DNA of 64,000 bases, taken from the NCBI GenBank assembly GCA_965224845.1, contig CBDDAJ010000032.1:171857-235856 (forward strand), given 5' to 3'. A program made the translations under genes and the position numbers. Shown piece after piece: positions 55,598 through 62,994 of this stretch. Positions within the stretch are counted from its first letter, which is position 1. Every line of letters starts with the position of its first letter. Origin of the DNA: Wocania_A sp965224845. GTDB lineage: Bacteria; Bacteroidota; Bacteroidia; Flavobacteriales; Flavobacteriaceae. A model generated the notes under the pieces. That model was given only the letters and a program-made list of their open reading frames with translations, was not told where the DNA came from and did not search any database.

Positions 55598-55656
55598 GGT
55601 ATTTGTCGAAGTAAAGTTTTCATTCGTCTACACAACATTTCCTGCCAACGAATTGC
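55598..55656. promoter_or_regulatory. Regulatory site E between membrane GT-C operon and GT2 gene
   Basis: TTCATTCGTCTACACAAC at 55619-55636 (CATTCGTCTACAC identical to sites A and B). The upstream half-site GGTATTTGTCGAA begins 21 bp earlier (55598) and resembles the first copy of site A (ATTnGTCGA). CGAA lies exactly 30 bp downstream (55649); read on the minus strand, the latter is GCAATTCGTT, a further half-site facing the divergent operon. The GT2 ATG is 96 bp from the strong element. Confidence 0.72.
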
Positions 55657-55681
55657 ACCCAAAAAAGACGTCAATCGCAGA

Positions 55682-55689
55682 TACTTTTG
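55682..55689 (+). promoter_or_regulatory. -7 promoter box of the GT2 gene
   Basis: TACTTTTG, an exact TAnnTTTG match, 26 bp before the ATG and 63 bp after the start of the strong element of site E. This is a usual distance for an activator bound upstream of the promoter. Confidence 0.55.
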
Positions 55690-55714
55690 AATCAGAAATC
55701 AAAACAAATTTATC

Positions 55715-56545
55715 ATGAAAACAGGAATTATTATACCGTGCTACAATGAGGAAAACAGGTTAAATGTTGAGGCTTTTATTAAGTTTATTCAATCGCACAA
55801 TACCTACCATTTGTGTTTTGTAAACGACGGCAGTAAAGATAATACATTGCAAGTATTGCAAGATATTCAGGAGCAGGTACAAACCAGAATAAGTATTGTG
55901 GATGTAAAAAAGAATGCTGGTAAAGCAGCAGCCGTAAGATCTGGTGCACGTTACCTTTATAACAGGCAAGATATTGATTATATAGGTTTTATTGATGCCG
56001 ATTTGTCTACAGATTTTAACGACTTTAAAAAACTAGTAGAGACGTTACATGATAACGATAACTTAACTTTTGTTTATGGTTCAAGAGGAAAAGGAGAAGG
56101 GCAAATTGAAAGAAACTTGTTTAGGAATATTTTTTCTAAAATAGTAAAAATGATAGTTTATTTAATTTTAGGTCTACCAATTAAAGATACACAATGTGGT
56201 GCAAAAGTTTTTAAGCGACATATTATTCCAGTTGCATATAAGCACTCTTTTTTAACACGATGGTTATTTGATGTAGAAATATTTTTAAGACTAAAAAAAC
56301 ACTTTGGTTCAAAAAATATAATGGATCGTATGTACGAGCAGCCTTTAGACAGATGGGTGCATGTAGACGACTCTAAATTGGGAATAAAGGATGCTTTGCA
56401 AATACCTATAAAGTTAATTAATATTTGGTTTTCTTATAATATACTATCTGTTTTTGCTAATATATTTGAAGCAGGTCAGGTAATGGCTATAGATGATGTT
56501 ACAATTATCTCAGCATATAATATAAATCGACAAATAGCAGCTTAA
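55715..56545 (+). CDS. GT2 glycosyltransferase, DPM1/DPG-synthase-like
   Basis: 276 residues. GT-A fold: GIIIPCYNEENRLN, HLCFVNDGSKDNTLQVLQ, KNAGKAAAVRSGARY, the metal site FIDADLSTD, and SRGKGEGQIERNLFRNIFSKIVKMIVYLILGLPIKDTQCGAKVFKR, characteristic of polyprenyl-phosphate mannosyl/glucosyl transferases. It lacks the large C-terminal membrane part, so it probably makes a lipid-linked sugar used by GT-C enzymes such as the 1,030-residue neighbour. Confidence 0.9.
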   Translation: MKTGIIIPCYNEENRLNVEAFIKFIQSHNTYHLCFVNDGSKDNTLQVLQDIQEQVQTRISIVDVKKNAGKAAAVRSGARYLYNRQDIDYIGFIDADLSTDFNDFKKLVETLHDNDNLTFVYGSRGKGEGQIERNLFRNIFSKIVKMIVYLILGLPIKDTQCGAKVFKRHIIPVAYKHSFLTRWLFDVEIFLRLKKHFGSKNIMDRMYEQPLDRWVHVDDSKLGIKDALQIPIKLINIWFSYNILSVFANIFEAGQVMAIDDVTIISAYNINRQIAA

Positions 56546-56578
56546 GGTTTGTAAAAAGAAACTTAATGAAGCCTTGCT

Positions 56579-57439
56579 TTACAGAACTTTTATATAACGA
56601 TTATTCTTTTTAAATAACGAAGGGCTGGTGTTTTTTACAACCTTAAACTGTCTGTTAAAATTAGACATATTATTAAAACCCGATTTTTCAGCAACCTCGG
56701 AAATTGATAAATCTTCGTTTGATAGTAAAAGCTTGCAGGCATGTTCTAATCGCAGTTCATTTAAAAATTGAACATAGGTTTTATTAGTACGTTTTTTAAA
56801 GTACTTGCAAAACGCATTTTTAGTCATGTTTGCAACTTCAGCGATAGTATCTAATGTAATATCTTTTTCAAAATTGTTCATCGTGTATTCAAATACATTA
56901 CGCATTCTGTTGCCCTCATTATCAGAGTATTTTTTGTCATAAATAAAAGAAGATAAACTTTTGTAGTTGCATTTTGATGTTATCTTTAAAATTTGTAGAA
57001 GCTTAATAAAGCGGTTTAGTTTAGAGGTATCTTCAATTTTAAAAAATAAATCTGCAATGGTATTTTGTTTCGAAGTAACTTTAAAACCATGCTTAGCACG
57101 TTTGAAAAAAGGCGTTAATGCTTTTAACTCTTCAAGCTCAAAAAAGTTAGGGCCAAAAGATTGATTGGTGAAAAATAAAGTAAGCATATGCGATTTTTGA
57201 GAAGCTTTAATATCACTTTTAAACACATGAGGAATGTTACTTCCAATAATTAAAACATCTCCTTTGGTGTAATAATTTATGGTGTCTCCAACAATTAAAG
57301 TGCCTTCACCTTCAGCTATATAGCTTATTTGGATTTCTTCGTGTTGATGCAGTTTGTCGTAAAAGGTATTGGCATAATCTACCTGGAAAATAAAGGCATC
57401 ATCCTCAGGTTTTGGAATTTTAAAAGGTAGGACTTTCAT
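56579..57439 (-). CDS. AraC-family regulator of hydroxyproline cluster
   Basis: 286 residues. Cupin-like N-terminal sensing domain (~15-95: KLHQHEEIQISYIAEGEGTLIVGDTINYYTKGDVLIIGSNIPHVF). C-terminal double helix-turn-helix (~190-286: DITLDTIAEVANMTKNAFCKYFKKRTNKTYVQFLNELRLEHACKLLLSNEDLSISEVAEKSGFNNMSNFNRQFKVV). It is divergent from the hydroxyproline degradation genes across a 157-bp gap and is most likely their activator. Confidence 0.92.
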   Translation of the reverse strand: MKVLPFKIPKPEDDAFIFQVDYANTFYDKLHQHEEIQISYIAEGEGTLIVGDTINYYTKGDVLIIGSNIPHVFKSDIKASQKSHMLTLFFTNQSFGPNFFELEELKALTPFFKRAKHGFKVTSKQNTIADLFFKIEDTSKLNRFIKLLQILKITSKCNYKSLSSFIYDKKYSDNEGNRMRNVFEYTMNNFEKDITLDTIAEVANMTKNAFCKYFKKRTNKTYVQFLNELRLEHACKLLLSNEDLSISEVAEKSGFNNMSNFNRQFKVVKNTSPSLFKKNNRYIKVL

Positions 57440-57565
57440 TGTGTTTTAGTTTACAATATAAAAATATGTAAATAATATTCAATTAAACTTAATATAAAAA
57501 ATATTTGGATAATATAATACATATAATGGATAAATAGACACTATTAATGAATATGAAACATGCTA

Positions 57566-57573
57566 TACTTTTG
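57566..57573 (+). promoter_or_regulatory. -7 promoter box of hydroxyproline operon
   Basis: TACTTTTG, exact TAnnTTTG match, 24 bp before the ATG of the DHDPS-family gene. Confidence 0.55.
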
Positions 57574-57596
57574 TAGAAAATTAAATTATCAAAATA

Positions 57597-58553
57597 ATGA
57601 GTTTAAAATGGGAAGGCGTTATGCCAGCTGTGTTTACATGGTTGAAAGAGTCAAAATCTGGCGCTCTTGAAATTGACTTTGATGCAACACAAAAACAGGC
57701 TGCAGGTATTTTAAAAGTTCAAGGAAAGGGAGGAAGTAGAATGAACGGACTTGTTGGTTCTGGAACTCTGGGTGAGAATAGCTACTTGAGCCCAAAGCAG
57801 CGTTTTTCCTTACTTAAATCTCTTTCTGAGGTTGCTAAAGATTATAATGTGCCTTTAATCAGTGGTGCTGCAGCAGAAACTAAAGAAGAACTTGCAACAA
57901 TCGTTGAAGGACTTGCAACAGCTGGTGTAGATACCGTAATGGTTATGCCACCAAAAACTAAGGAACTTCCTTCTGATGAAGAAATGTATGCGTACTATGA
58001 GCTTGCAGAATCTATTGCAAGAGGTACAGGTGTATCAGTAATGCCTTATAACAATCCTGATGCAGCTGGTTATCATGCGCTTTCAACCGAGCTTCTTCTA
58101 AAACTTGCTGAACTACCGAATATAAATGCCCTTAAAATATCTACAATTGATGTTTCAATTATTGAAACGATGATGTTGGCAAACAAAGATTTAAAAATTT
58201 TGGCAGGTGTTGATACCGTAACTGTACATGCAGGACTTGCTGGTGCATGTGGTGGAATTACAGGAGTTGGTTGTATTTTTCCAAAAGCTAGTGTTAGCAT
58301 GCAGGAATATGTTTCAAACGGACAATGGGTTGAAGCAAATAAAATTTCTCAGGCAATGAATTCCATCTCGTATTTAGATGCTCAGCCACTACTTATGGAA
58401 TATCTTAAACTTGCTATGGGAATTCATCATAATGATGTTGCTGGAGGACTTCGTACCTTTGGTAAGAAATTAACTCAATACGAAATTGATGATGTCCGAG
58501 CAAGATATATTCAGGCAAAAGAAAGACTTGAAGTTCTGAATTTAATAAGTTAA
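57597..58553 (+). CDS. DHDPS-family deaminase, probably 1-pyrroline-4-hydroxy-2-carboxylate deaminase
   Basis: 318 residues, a TIM-barrel class I aldolase of the DHDPS/NAL group: conserved Tyr151 in VMPYNNPDAAGYH and Schiff-base Lys180 in INALKISTID. The substrate loop (GSGTLGENSYLSP) has the GxxGE form. Family members do many reactions. Company with 4-hydroxyproline epimerase, an FAD dehydrogenase and a semialdehyde dehydrogenase points to the deaminase/dehydratase that forms 2-oxoglutarate semialdehyde. First gene of the operon; context sets the substrate. Confidence 0.85.
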   Translation: MSLKWEGVMPAVFTWLKESKSGALEIDFDATQKQAAGILKVQGKGGSRMNGLVGSGTLGENSYLSPKQRFSLLKSLSEVAKDYNVPLISGAAAETKEELATIVEGLATAGVDTVMVMPPKTKELPSDEEMYAYYELAESIARGTGVSVMPYNNPDAAGYHALSTELLLKLAELPNINALKISTIDVSIIETMMLANKDLKILAGVDTVTVHAGLAGACGGITGVGCIFPKASVSMQEYVSNGQWVEANKISQAMNSISYLDAQPLLMEYLKLAMGIHHNDVAGGLRTFGKKLTQYEIDDVRARYIQAKERLEVLNLIS

Positions 58554-58731
58554 GTCTTTTAAACATTAAAAAAATAAGTTAAGATGATTACAAGAAAAAA
58601 CCAAATAGGAAATGCGTTTTTGGTAGACTAAAGAGCTTCAACAGAACGGCAATTACTAACACAGAAATTTCTGAGAAAATAAAAATTTCAATAACTTTAA
58701 AACGTATTTGAAAACAATATAAAGCACATAC

Positions 58732-58998
58732 ATGCTAGACATAAGACCAACATGCGAACACTGTAATAAATCGTTACCATTTGATTCTCAAGAGGCCATG
58801 ATTTGTACGTTTGAATGTACCTATTGTAAAAATTGTGTAGAAACCGTTTTACAACATGTTTGTCCAAATTGTGGAGGAGGGTTTGAAAAACGACCAATAC
58901 GCCCTGAAAATCTCTTAGTAAAGTACCCAGTGTCAGCAAAAGTGGTATACAAACCAGTAGATATAGAAAAGCATAGCGCAAAAATTAATAACAAATAA
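58732..58998 (+). CDS. DUF1272 zinc-ribbon protein
   Basis: 88 residues: MLDIRPTCEHCNKSLPFDSQ, then EAMICTFECTYCKNCVE, then HVCPNCGGGFEKRPIRP. The eight Cys in CxxC pairs match DUF1272, probably binding two zinc ions. Function unknown. It stands between the deaminase and dehydrogenase genes of the hydroxyproline cluster. Confidence 0.92.
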   Translation: MLDIRPTCEHCNKSLPFDSQEAMICTFECTYCKNCVETVLQHVCPNCGGGFEKRPIRPENLLVKYPVSAKVVYKPVDIEKHSAKINNK

Positions 58999-59010
58999 AA
59001 CAAATTATTA

Positions 59011-59035
59011 CCCTCCTATGGAGGGCTAAGGAAGG
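59011..59035 (+). repeat. REP-like palindromic element
   Basis: CCCTCC-TAT-GGAGGG hairpin followed by CTAAGGAAGG, directly before the ATG of the dehydrogenase gene. Same design as the element at 27939-27965. It may lower or terminate transcription, or simply be a mobile repeat remnant. Confidence 0.45.
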
Positions 59036-59038
59036 CTT

Positions 59039-60622
59039 ATGATAACAGGAAAAAATTATATCGGAAATCAACTTTCAGGAAAAGGAAATAAAACATATAA
59101 AACTTTTAATCCGCAGTTAAATATTGAAAATGATAAGGTGTTTATTGAAGCCACTTCTGATGAAATCAATGAAACAGCAAATCTAGCAGCTAAGGCCTTT
59201 AAAGCATATTCGAAAAAATCAGGACAGGAAAAGGCTCTGTTTTTAAATACCATAGCAGATGAGATAGAAGCATTAGGCGATACATTATTGCAGGTGTATG
59301 TTTCTGAAAGTGGGTTGCCTAACGGAAGAGCTATGGGCGAACGTGGCAGAACACTTGGGCAATTACGTGCTTTTGCAAATCATATTACAGAAGGAAACTG
59401 GGTAGAGGCCTCTATAGATACAGCACAACCAGACAGACAACCTATACCAAAAGCAGATTTAAGAAAAATGAATGTGGCGCTAGGACCCGTTGTCGTTTTT
59501 GGTGCATCAAATTTCCCGTTAGCATTTTCAACAGCAGGAGGCGACACAGCAGCTGCATTAGCAGCAGGTTGCCCTGTAATTGTTAAATCACATCCCATGC
59601 ATGCCGGGACTGGCGAGTTGGTAGCATCTGCAGTGATTAAAGCCGCTGAAAAAACAGGGATGCCAAATGGTGTGTTTTCAAATTTAAATAGTAGCGGAAT
59701 AGAAGTTGGGCAAGCATTGGTAAAGCATCCAAAAGTAAAAGCAGTAGGATTTACAGGGAGTATTAAAGGTGGTAGAGCTTTGTTTGATTTAGCTGCAAAG
59801 CGTGAAGAACCTATTCCGGTATTCGCAGAAATGGGGAGTATTAATCCAGTGGTTTTGTTGCCAAAAGCATTAAACAACAAAGCATCAGAATGGGCAAAAA
59901 CCTATGCAGGATCAATTACTTTAGGGGCTGGACAATTTTGTACAAACCCAGGTTTGTTGTTGGGAATAAAAGGAGCGGGTTTAACAAAGTTTGCAGATGT
60001 TTTATCTGAAGAAATTGTAAAAATAGAACCTTCCTGTATGCTACATCCAAATATTTTTGGAGCATACAAAAACAATAAAGCAATGGCTTTGGCACAATCT
60101 GAAGTAAATGTTTTAGCAGCCTTCAATTCTGAAGTGGGAACTAACTATGCAAGACAAGCAGTATCTAAAGTTAAGGGTGCAACATTTTTAGAAAACCCAA
60201 CATTGCATAACGAAGTTTTCGGACCGTTTTCAATGCTGGTAGAATGTGAAGATGAAGCACAATTAGAAGCCATAATTAATCATTTGGAAGGGCAGTTAAC
60301 AGGAACAATAATTGCTGATGAAGAGGAGTTGAGTAATAGCTCTAATATAGTTGATGCGCTACAAAATAGAGTGGGACGTATTATTTTTAATGGCGTTCCA
60401 ACGGGTGTTGAGGTTTGTCCGTCAATGCTACACGGAGGACCTTATCCGGCATCTACAGATAGTCGTTTTACTGCGGTAGGAGTAGATTCTATTAAGCGGT
60501 GGGTTCGTCCGTTAAGTTTTCAATCCTGGCCAAATGAATTATTGCCAGATGAATTAAAAAACGAAAACCCACTAGGAATTTCCAGATTGGTTAATGGGAG
60601 TAAAAGCGTAAATAAAATATAA
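59039..60622 (+). CDS. 2-oxoglutarate semialdehyde dehydrogenase (NADP-type aldehyde dehydrogenase)
   Basis: 527 residues, the long form of the family. Cofactor and catalytic motifs: VVFGASNFPLAFSTAGGDTAAALAAG, VGFTGSIKGGRALF, Glu264 in PVFAEMGSINPVVLLP and nucleophile Cys301 in GAGQFCTNPGLL. It ends with CPSMLHGGPYPASTD, typical of KGSADH of hydroxyproline/aldarate paths. It makes 2-oxoglutarate for the TCA cycle. Confidence 0.93.
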   Translation: MITGKNYIGNQLSGKGNKTYKTFNPQLNIENDKVFIEATSDEINETANLAAKAFKAYSKKSGQEKALFLNTIADEIEALGDTLLQVYVSESGLPNGRAMGERGRTLGQLRAFANHITEGNWVEASIDTAQPDRQPIPKADLRKMNVALGPVVVFGASNFPLAFSTAGGDTAAALAAGCPVIVKSHPMHAGTGELVASAVIKAAEKTGMPNGVFSNLNSSGIEVGQALVKHPKVKAVGFTGSIKGGRALFDLAAKREEPIPVFAEMGSINPVVLLPKALNNKASEWAKTYAGSITLGAGQFCTNPGLLLGIKGAGLTKFADVLSEEIVKIEPSCMLHPNIFGAYKNNKAMALAQSEVNVLAAFNSEVGTNYARQAVSKVKGATFLENPTLHNEVFGPFSMLVECEDEAQLEAIINHLEGQLTGTIIADEEELSNSSNIVDALQNRVGRIIFNGVPTGVEVCPSMLHGGPYPASTDSRFTAVGVDSIKRWVRPLSFQSWPNELLPDELKNENPLGISRLVNGSKSVNKI

Positions 60623-60669
60623 AAACATCGATAATTAATACGAGTTTGACTAACTCAAATAGGCTTATT

Positions 60670-60697
60670 GGGTGCAATTTATGGCACCCTTTAAGTT
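60670..60697 (+). terminator. Hairpin between dehydrogenase and epimerase genes
   Basis: GGGTGC (60670-60675) pairs with GCACCC (60684-60689), loop of 8, followed by TTTAAGTTTT. A moderate terminator; partial read-through to the epimerase gene is possible. Confidence 0.55.
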
Positions 60698-60725
60698 TTA
60701 ACTATCTACTAAAAAAATAATTTGA

Positions 60726-61733
60726 ATGGCAAGTAATACTTTTGTATGTATAGATGCTCATACTTGCGGAAACCCTGTAAGAGTTGTAAAAAGTGGAGGC
60801 CCAAGCTTAGTTGGAAATACTATGAGCGAGAAACGTCAGCACTTTTTAAAAGAATACGATTGGATTAGAAAAGGACTGATGTACGAACCCCGCGGGCATG
60901 ATATGATGAGCGGTTCAATATTATACCCTCCACATCATCCAGATAATGATTTTGCAATCCTATTTATTGAAACTTCCGGGTGTCTGCCTATGTGTGGCCA
61001 CGGAACAATAGGAACTATTACCATAGCTATAGAGGAAGGGTTAGTTGTACCAAAAAATCCGGGAAAAATTAGAATGGAAGCCCCGGCAGGTTTAGTTGAA
61101 ATTGATTATCAGGAAACCCATGGGAAAGTAGATTGGGTAAAGCTTACCAATGTAAAAAGCTATTTAGCAGCAGAAGGATTGTCTGTAGAATGTCCAGAAC
61201 TGGGAGCCATTACTTTTGATGTGGCCTACGGAGGAAATTACTATGCTATTGTAGATCCACAGAAAAACTTTTCTGGAGTTCATGATTTTACAGCCTCAAA
61301 AATTATTCAATATTCACAAACTGTGAGAGATAGAATTAACGAAAAATATCCTGGTAAATTTATTCATCCGGAAAATGAAACGATTAAAGATGTAACTCAT
61401 ATGTTGTGGACAGGAAACCCAATCGACCCAAAATCTTCTGGAAGAAATGCTGTGTTTTATGGTGATAAAGCTATTGACCGATCACCATGTGGAACAGGAA
61501 CTTCGGCAAGAATAGCACAGTTACATGCAAAAGGAAGCCTTAAAAAAGGAGAAGACTTTATTCATGAGAGTTTTATTGGAAGTAAATTTATAGGTTGTGT
61601 TGAAAAAGAAGTACTTTTAGATGGAAAACCAGCAGTAATTCCAAGTATAAAAGGGTGGGCAAGAATTTATGGGCATAATACAATTACAATAGATGATGAT
61701 GATCCCTATGCTTATGGTTTTCAGGTAATTTGA
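60726..61733 (+). CDS. 4-hydroxyproline 2-epimerase (proline racemase family)
   Basis: 335 residues. The family start CIDAHTCGNPVRVV and both catalytic cysteines are present: Cys90 in SGCLPMCGHGTIG and Cys255 in DRSPCGTGTSAR. Cys at both sites marks racemases/epimerases rather than the Thr-containing dehydratases. It converts trans-4-hydroxy-L-proline to cis-4-hydroxy-D-proline, the first step of the path. The identification as hydroxyproline rather than proline enzyme rests on the neighbouring genes. Confidence 0.92.
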   Translation: MASNTFVCIDAHTCGNPVRVVKSGGPSLVGNTMSEKRQHFLKEYDWIRKGLMYEPRGHDMMSGSILYPPHHPDNDFAILFIETSGCLPMCGHGTIGTITIAIEEGLVVPKNPGKIRMEAPAGLVEIDYQETHGKVDWVKLTNVKSYLAAEGLSVECPELGAITFDVAYGGNYYAIVDPQKNFSGVHDFTASKIIQYSQTVRDRINEKYPGKFIHPENETIKDVTHMLWTGNPIDPKSSGRNAVFYGDKAIDRSPCGTGTSARIAQLHAKGSLKKGEDFIHESFIGSKFIGCVEKEVLLDGKPAVIPSIKGWARIYGHNTITIDDDDPYAYGFQVI

Positions 61734-61744
61734 TTTTTATTGAA

Positions 61745-62992
61745 ATGAGTAAAAATATTATAGTCATTGGTGGTGGTATTATAGGTTTATGCTCTGCATA
61801 TTATCTTCAAAAAGAAGGACATCAAGTTACTATTGTCGATCAGTCGAATCTTGATTCAGGCGCATCGTATGTCAATGCGGGGTATTTGTCTCCTAGCCAT
61901 ATTATTCCTTTGTCAGCCCCAGGCGTTATGAAAAAAGGGCTGAAATGGATGCTTGATAAATCAAGTCCGCTTTATATAAAACCCCGATTAGATTTAGATT
62001 TTTTTAAATGGACTCTGGCTTTTAACAAATCCTGTACTCTAAAACATGTAAATAAGGCCATTCCTGTTATTAAAGATATTTCGCTTTTAAGCCAGGATCT
62101 ATATGATGATATAAAACGCGATGAAAATTTTACTTTTCATTACGAAAAGAAAGGTTTACTTATGTTGTGTCAAACTAATAAAATGTTAGATGAAGAAATA
62201 AAAACGGCTCATTTAGCAAAACAAGAAGGCTTAGATGCAGAAGCGGTTAGCCTTAAAACCTTAAGGCAATTAGAGCCCAATGTGACTATAAATGCAAAAG
62301 GAGCCACTTATTTTAAATGCGATTCCCATACTACACCACATGAATTTATGGAAGAGATGAAAGTGTATTTAAAAAAGAATGGTGTTATTTTTTATACCAA
62401 TGAAAAAGTTGAAGATATCGAAGTAGAGCGTCAAAAAGTTTTGGAAATTAAAACCAACAAACAAATATTAAAAGCAGATGAGTTTGTTTTGGCTGCAGGG
62501 TCATGGAGTTCTGTATTAAGTAAAAAACTAGGATTAAAATTATTGCTTCAGGCAGGAAAAGGCTATAGAATTAACACAGAAAGAGAAACAGGGATTTCTA
62601 TTCCAGCTATTTTGTGCGAAGCAAAAGTTGCAGTTACTCCAATGAATGGATTTACTCGATTTGCAGGAACTATGGAGATTGCAGGAATAAATCACGACAT
62701 TAATAAAGTAAGGATAGAGGCTATTGCTAATGCTGCAAAAAAGTATTATCCAGATGTTGAATTGACTCAGCAAGAAAAAAATGGAGCTGCCTCTGGTTTA
62801 CGTCCTGTGTCACCTGATGGATTGCCGTATATTGGTAAATCTAATACATGTAAAAATTTAACCATCGCAACAGGTCATGCTATGATGGGATGGACCATGG
62901 CTACCGCTACAGGGAAGTTGGTTTCCGAAATTATATCAGAGCAAAAAACCTCCTTAGAAATTACTAATTATCACCCCGATAGAACTTTTTAA
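61745..62992 (+). CDS. D-hydroxyproline dehydrogenase-like FAD enzyme (DadA family)
   Basis: 415 residues from ATG 61745, the start directly before the Rossmann motif (IIVIGGGIIGLCSAYYLQKEGHQVTIVD). DAO-family features follow: SGASYVNAGYLSPSHIIPLSAPG, EFVLAAGSWSSVLSKKLG, and AASGLRPVSPDGLPYIG, with ATGHAMMGWTMATATGKLVSEI at the end. It oxidises cis-4-hydroxy-D-proline to the pyrroline passed to the deaminase. Electron acceptor not evident. Cotranscribed with the epimerase. Confidence 0.9.
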   Translation: MSKNIIVIGGGIIGLCSAYYLQKEGHQVTIVDQSNLDSGASYVNAGYLSPSHIIPLSAPGVMKKGLKWMLDKSSPLYIKPRLDLDFFKWTLAFNKSCTLKHVNKAIPVIKDISLLSQDLYDDIKRDENFTFHYEKKGLLMLCQTNKMLDEEIKTAHLAKQEGLDAEAVSLKTLRQLEPNVTINAKGATYFKCDSHTTPHEFMEEMKVYLKKNGVIFYTNEKVEDIEVERQKVLEIKTNKQILKADEFVLAAGSWSSVLSKKLGLKLLLQAGKGYRINTERETGISIPAILCEAKVAVTPMNGFTRFAGTMEIAGINHDINKVRIEAIANAAKKYYPDVELTQQEKNGAASGLRPVSPDGLPYIGKSNTCKNLTIATGHAMMGWTMATATGKLVSEIISEQKTSLEITNYHPDRTF

Positions 62993-62994
62993 TT

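Noticed and set aside
58583..58630. 15-codon frame (MITRKNQIGNAFLVD) between the deaminase and DUF1272 genes
   Set aside because: Too short and without family or structural support; could be a remnant but cannot be shown.
59380..59880. 166-residue open frame on the minus strand
   Set aside because: Lies wholly opposite the well-conserved aldehyde dehydrogenase gene and has no recognisable domain; a shadow of GC-pattern in the real gene.
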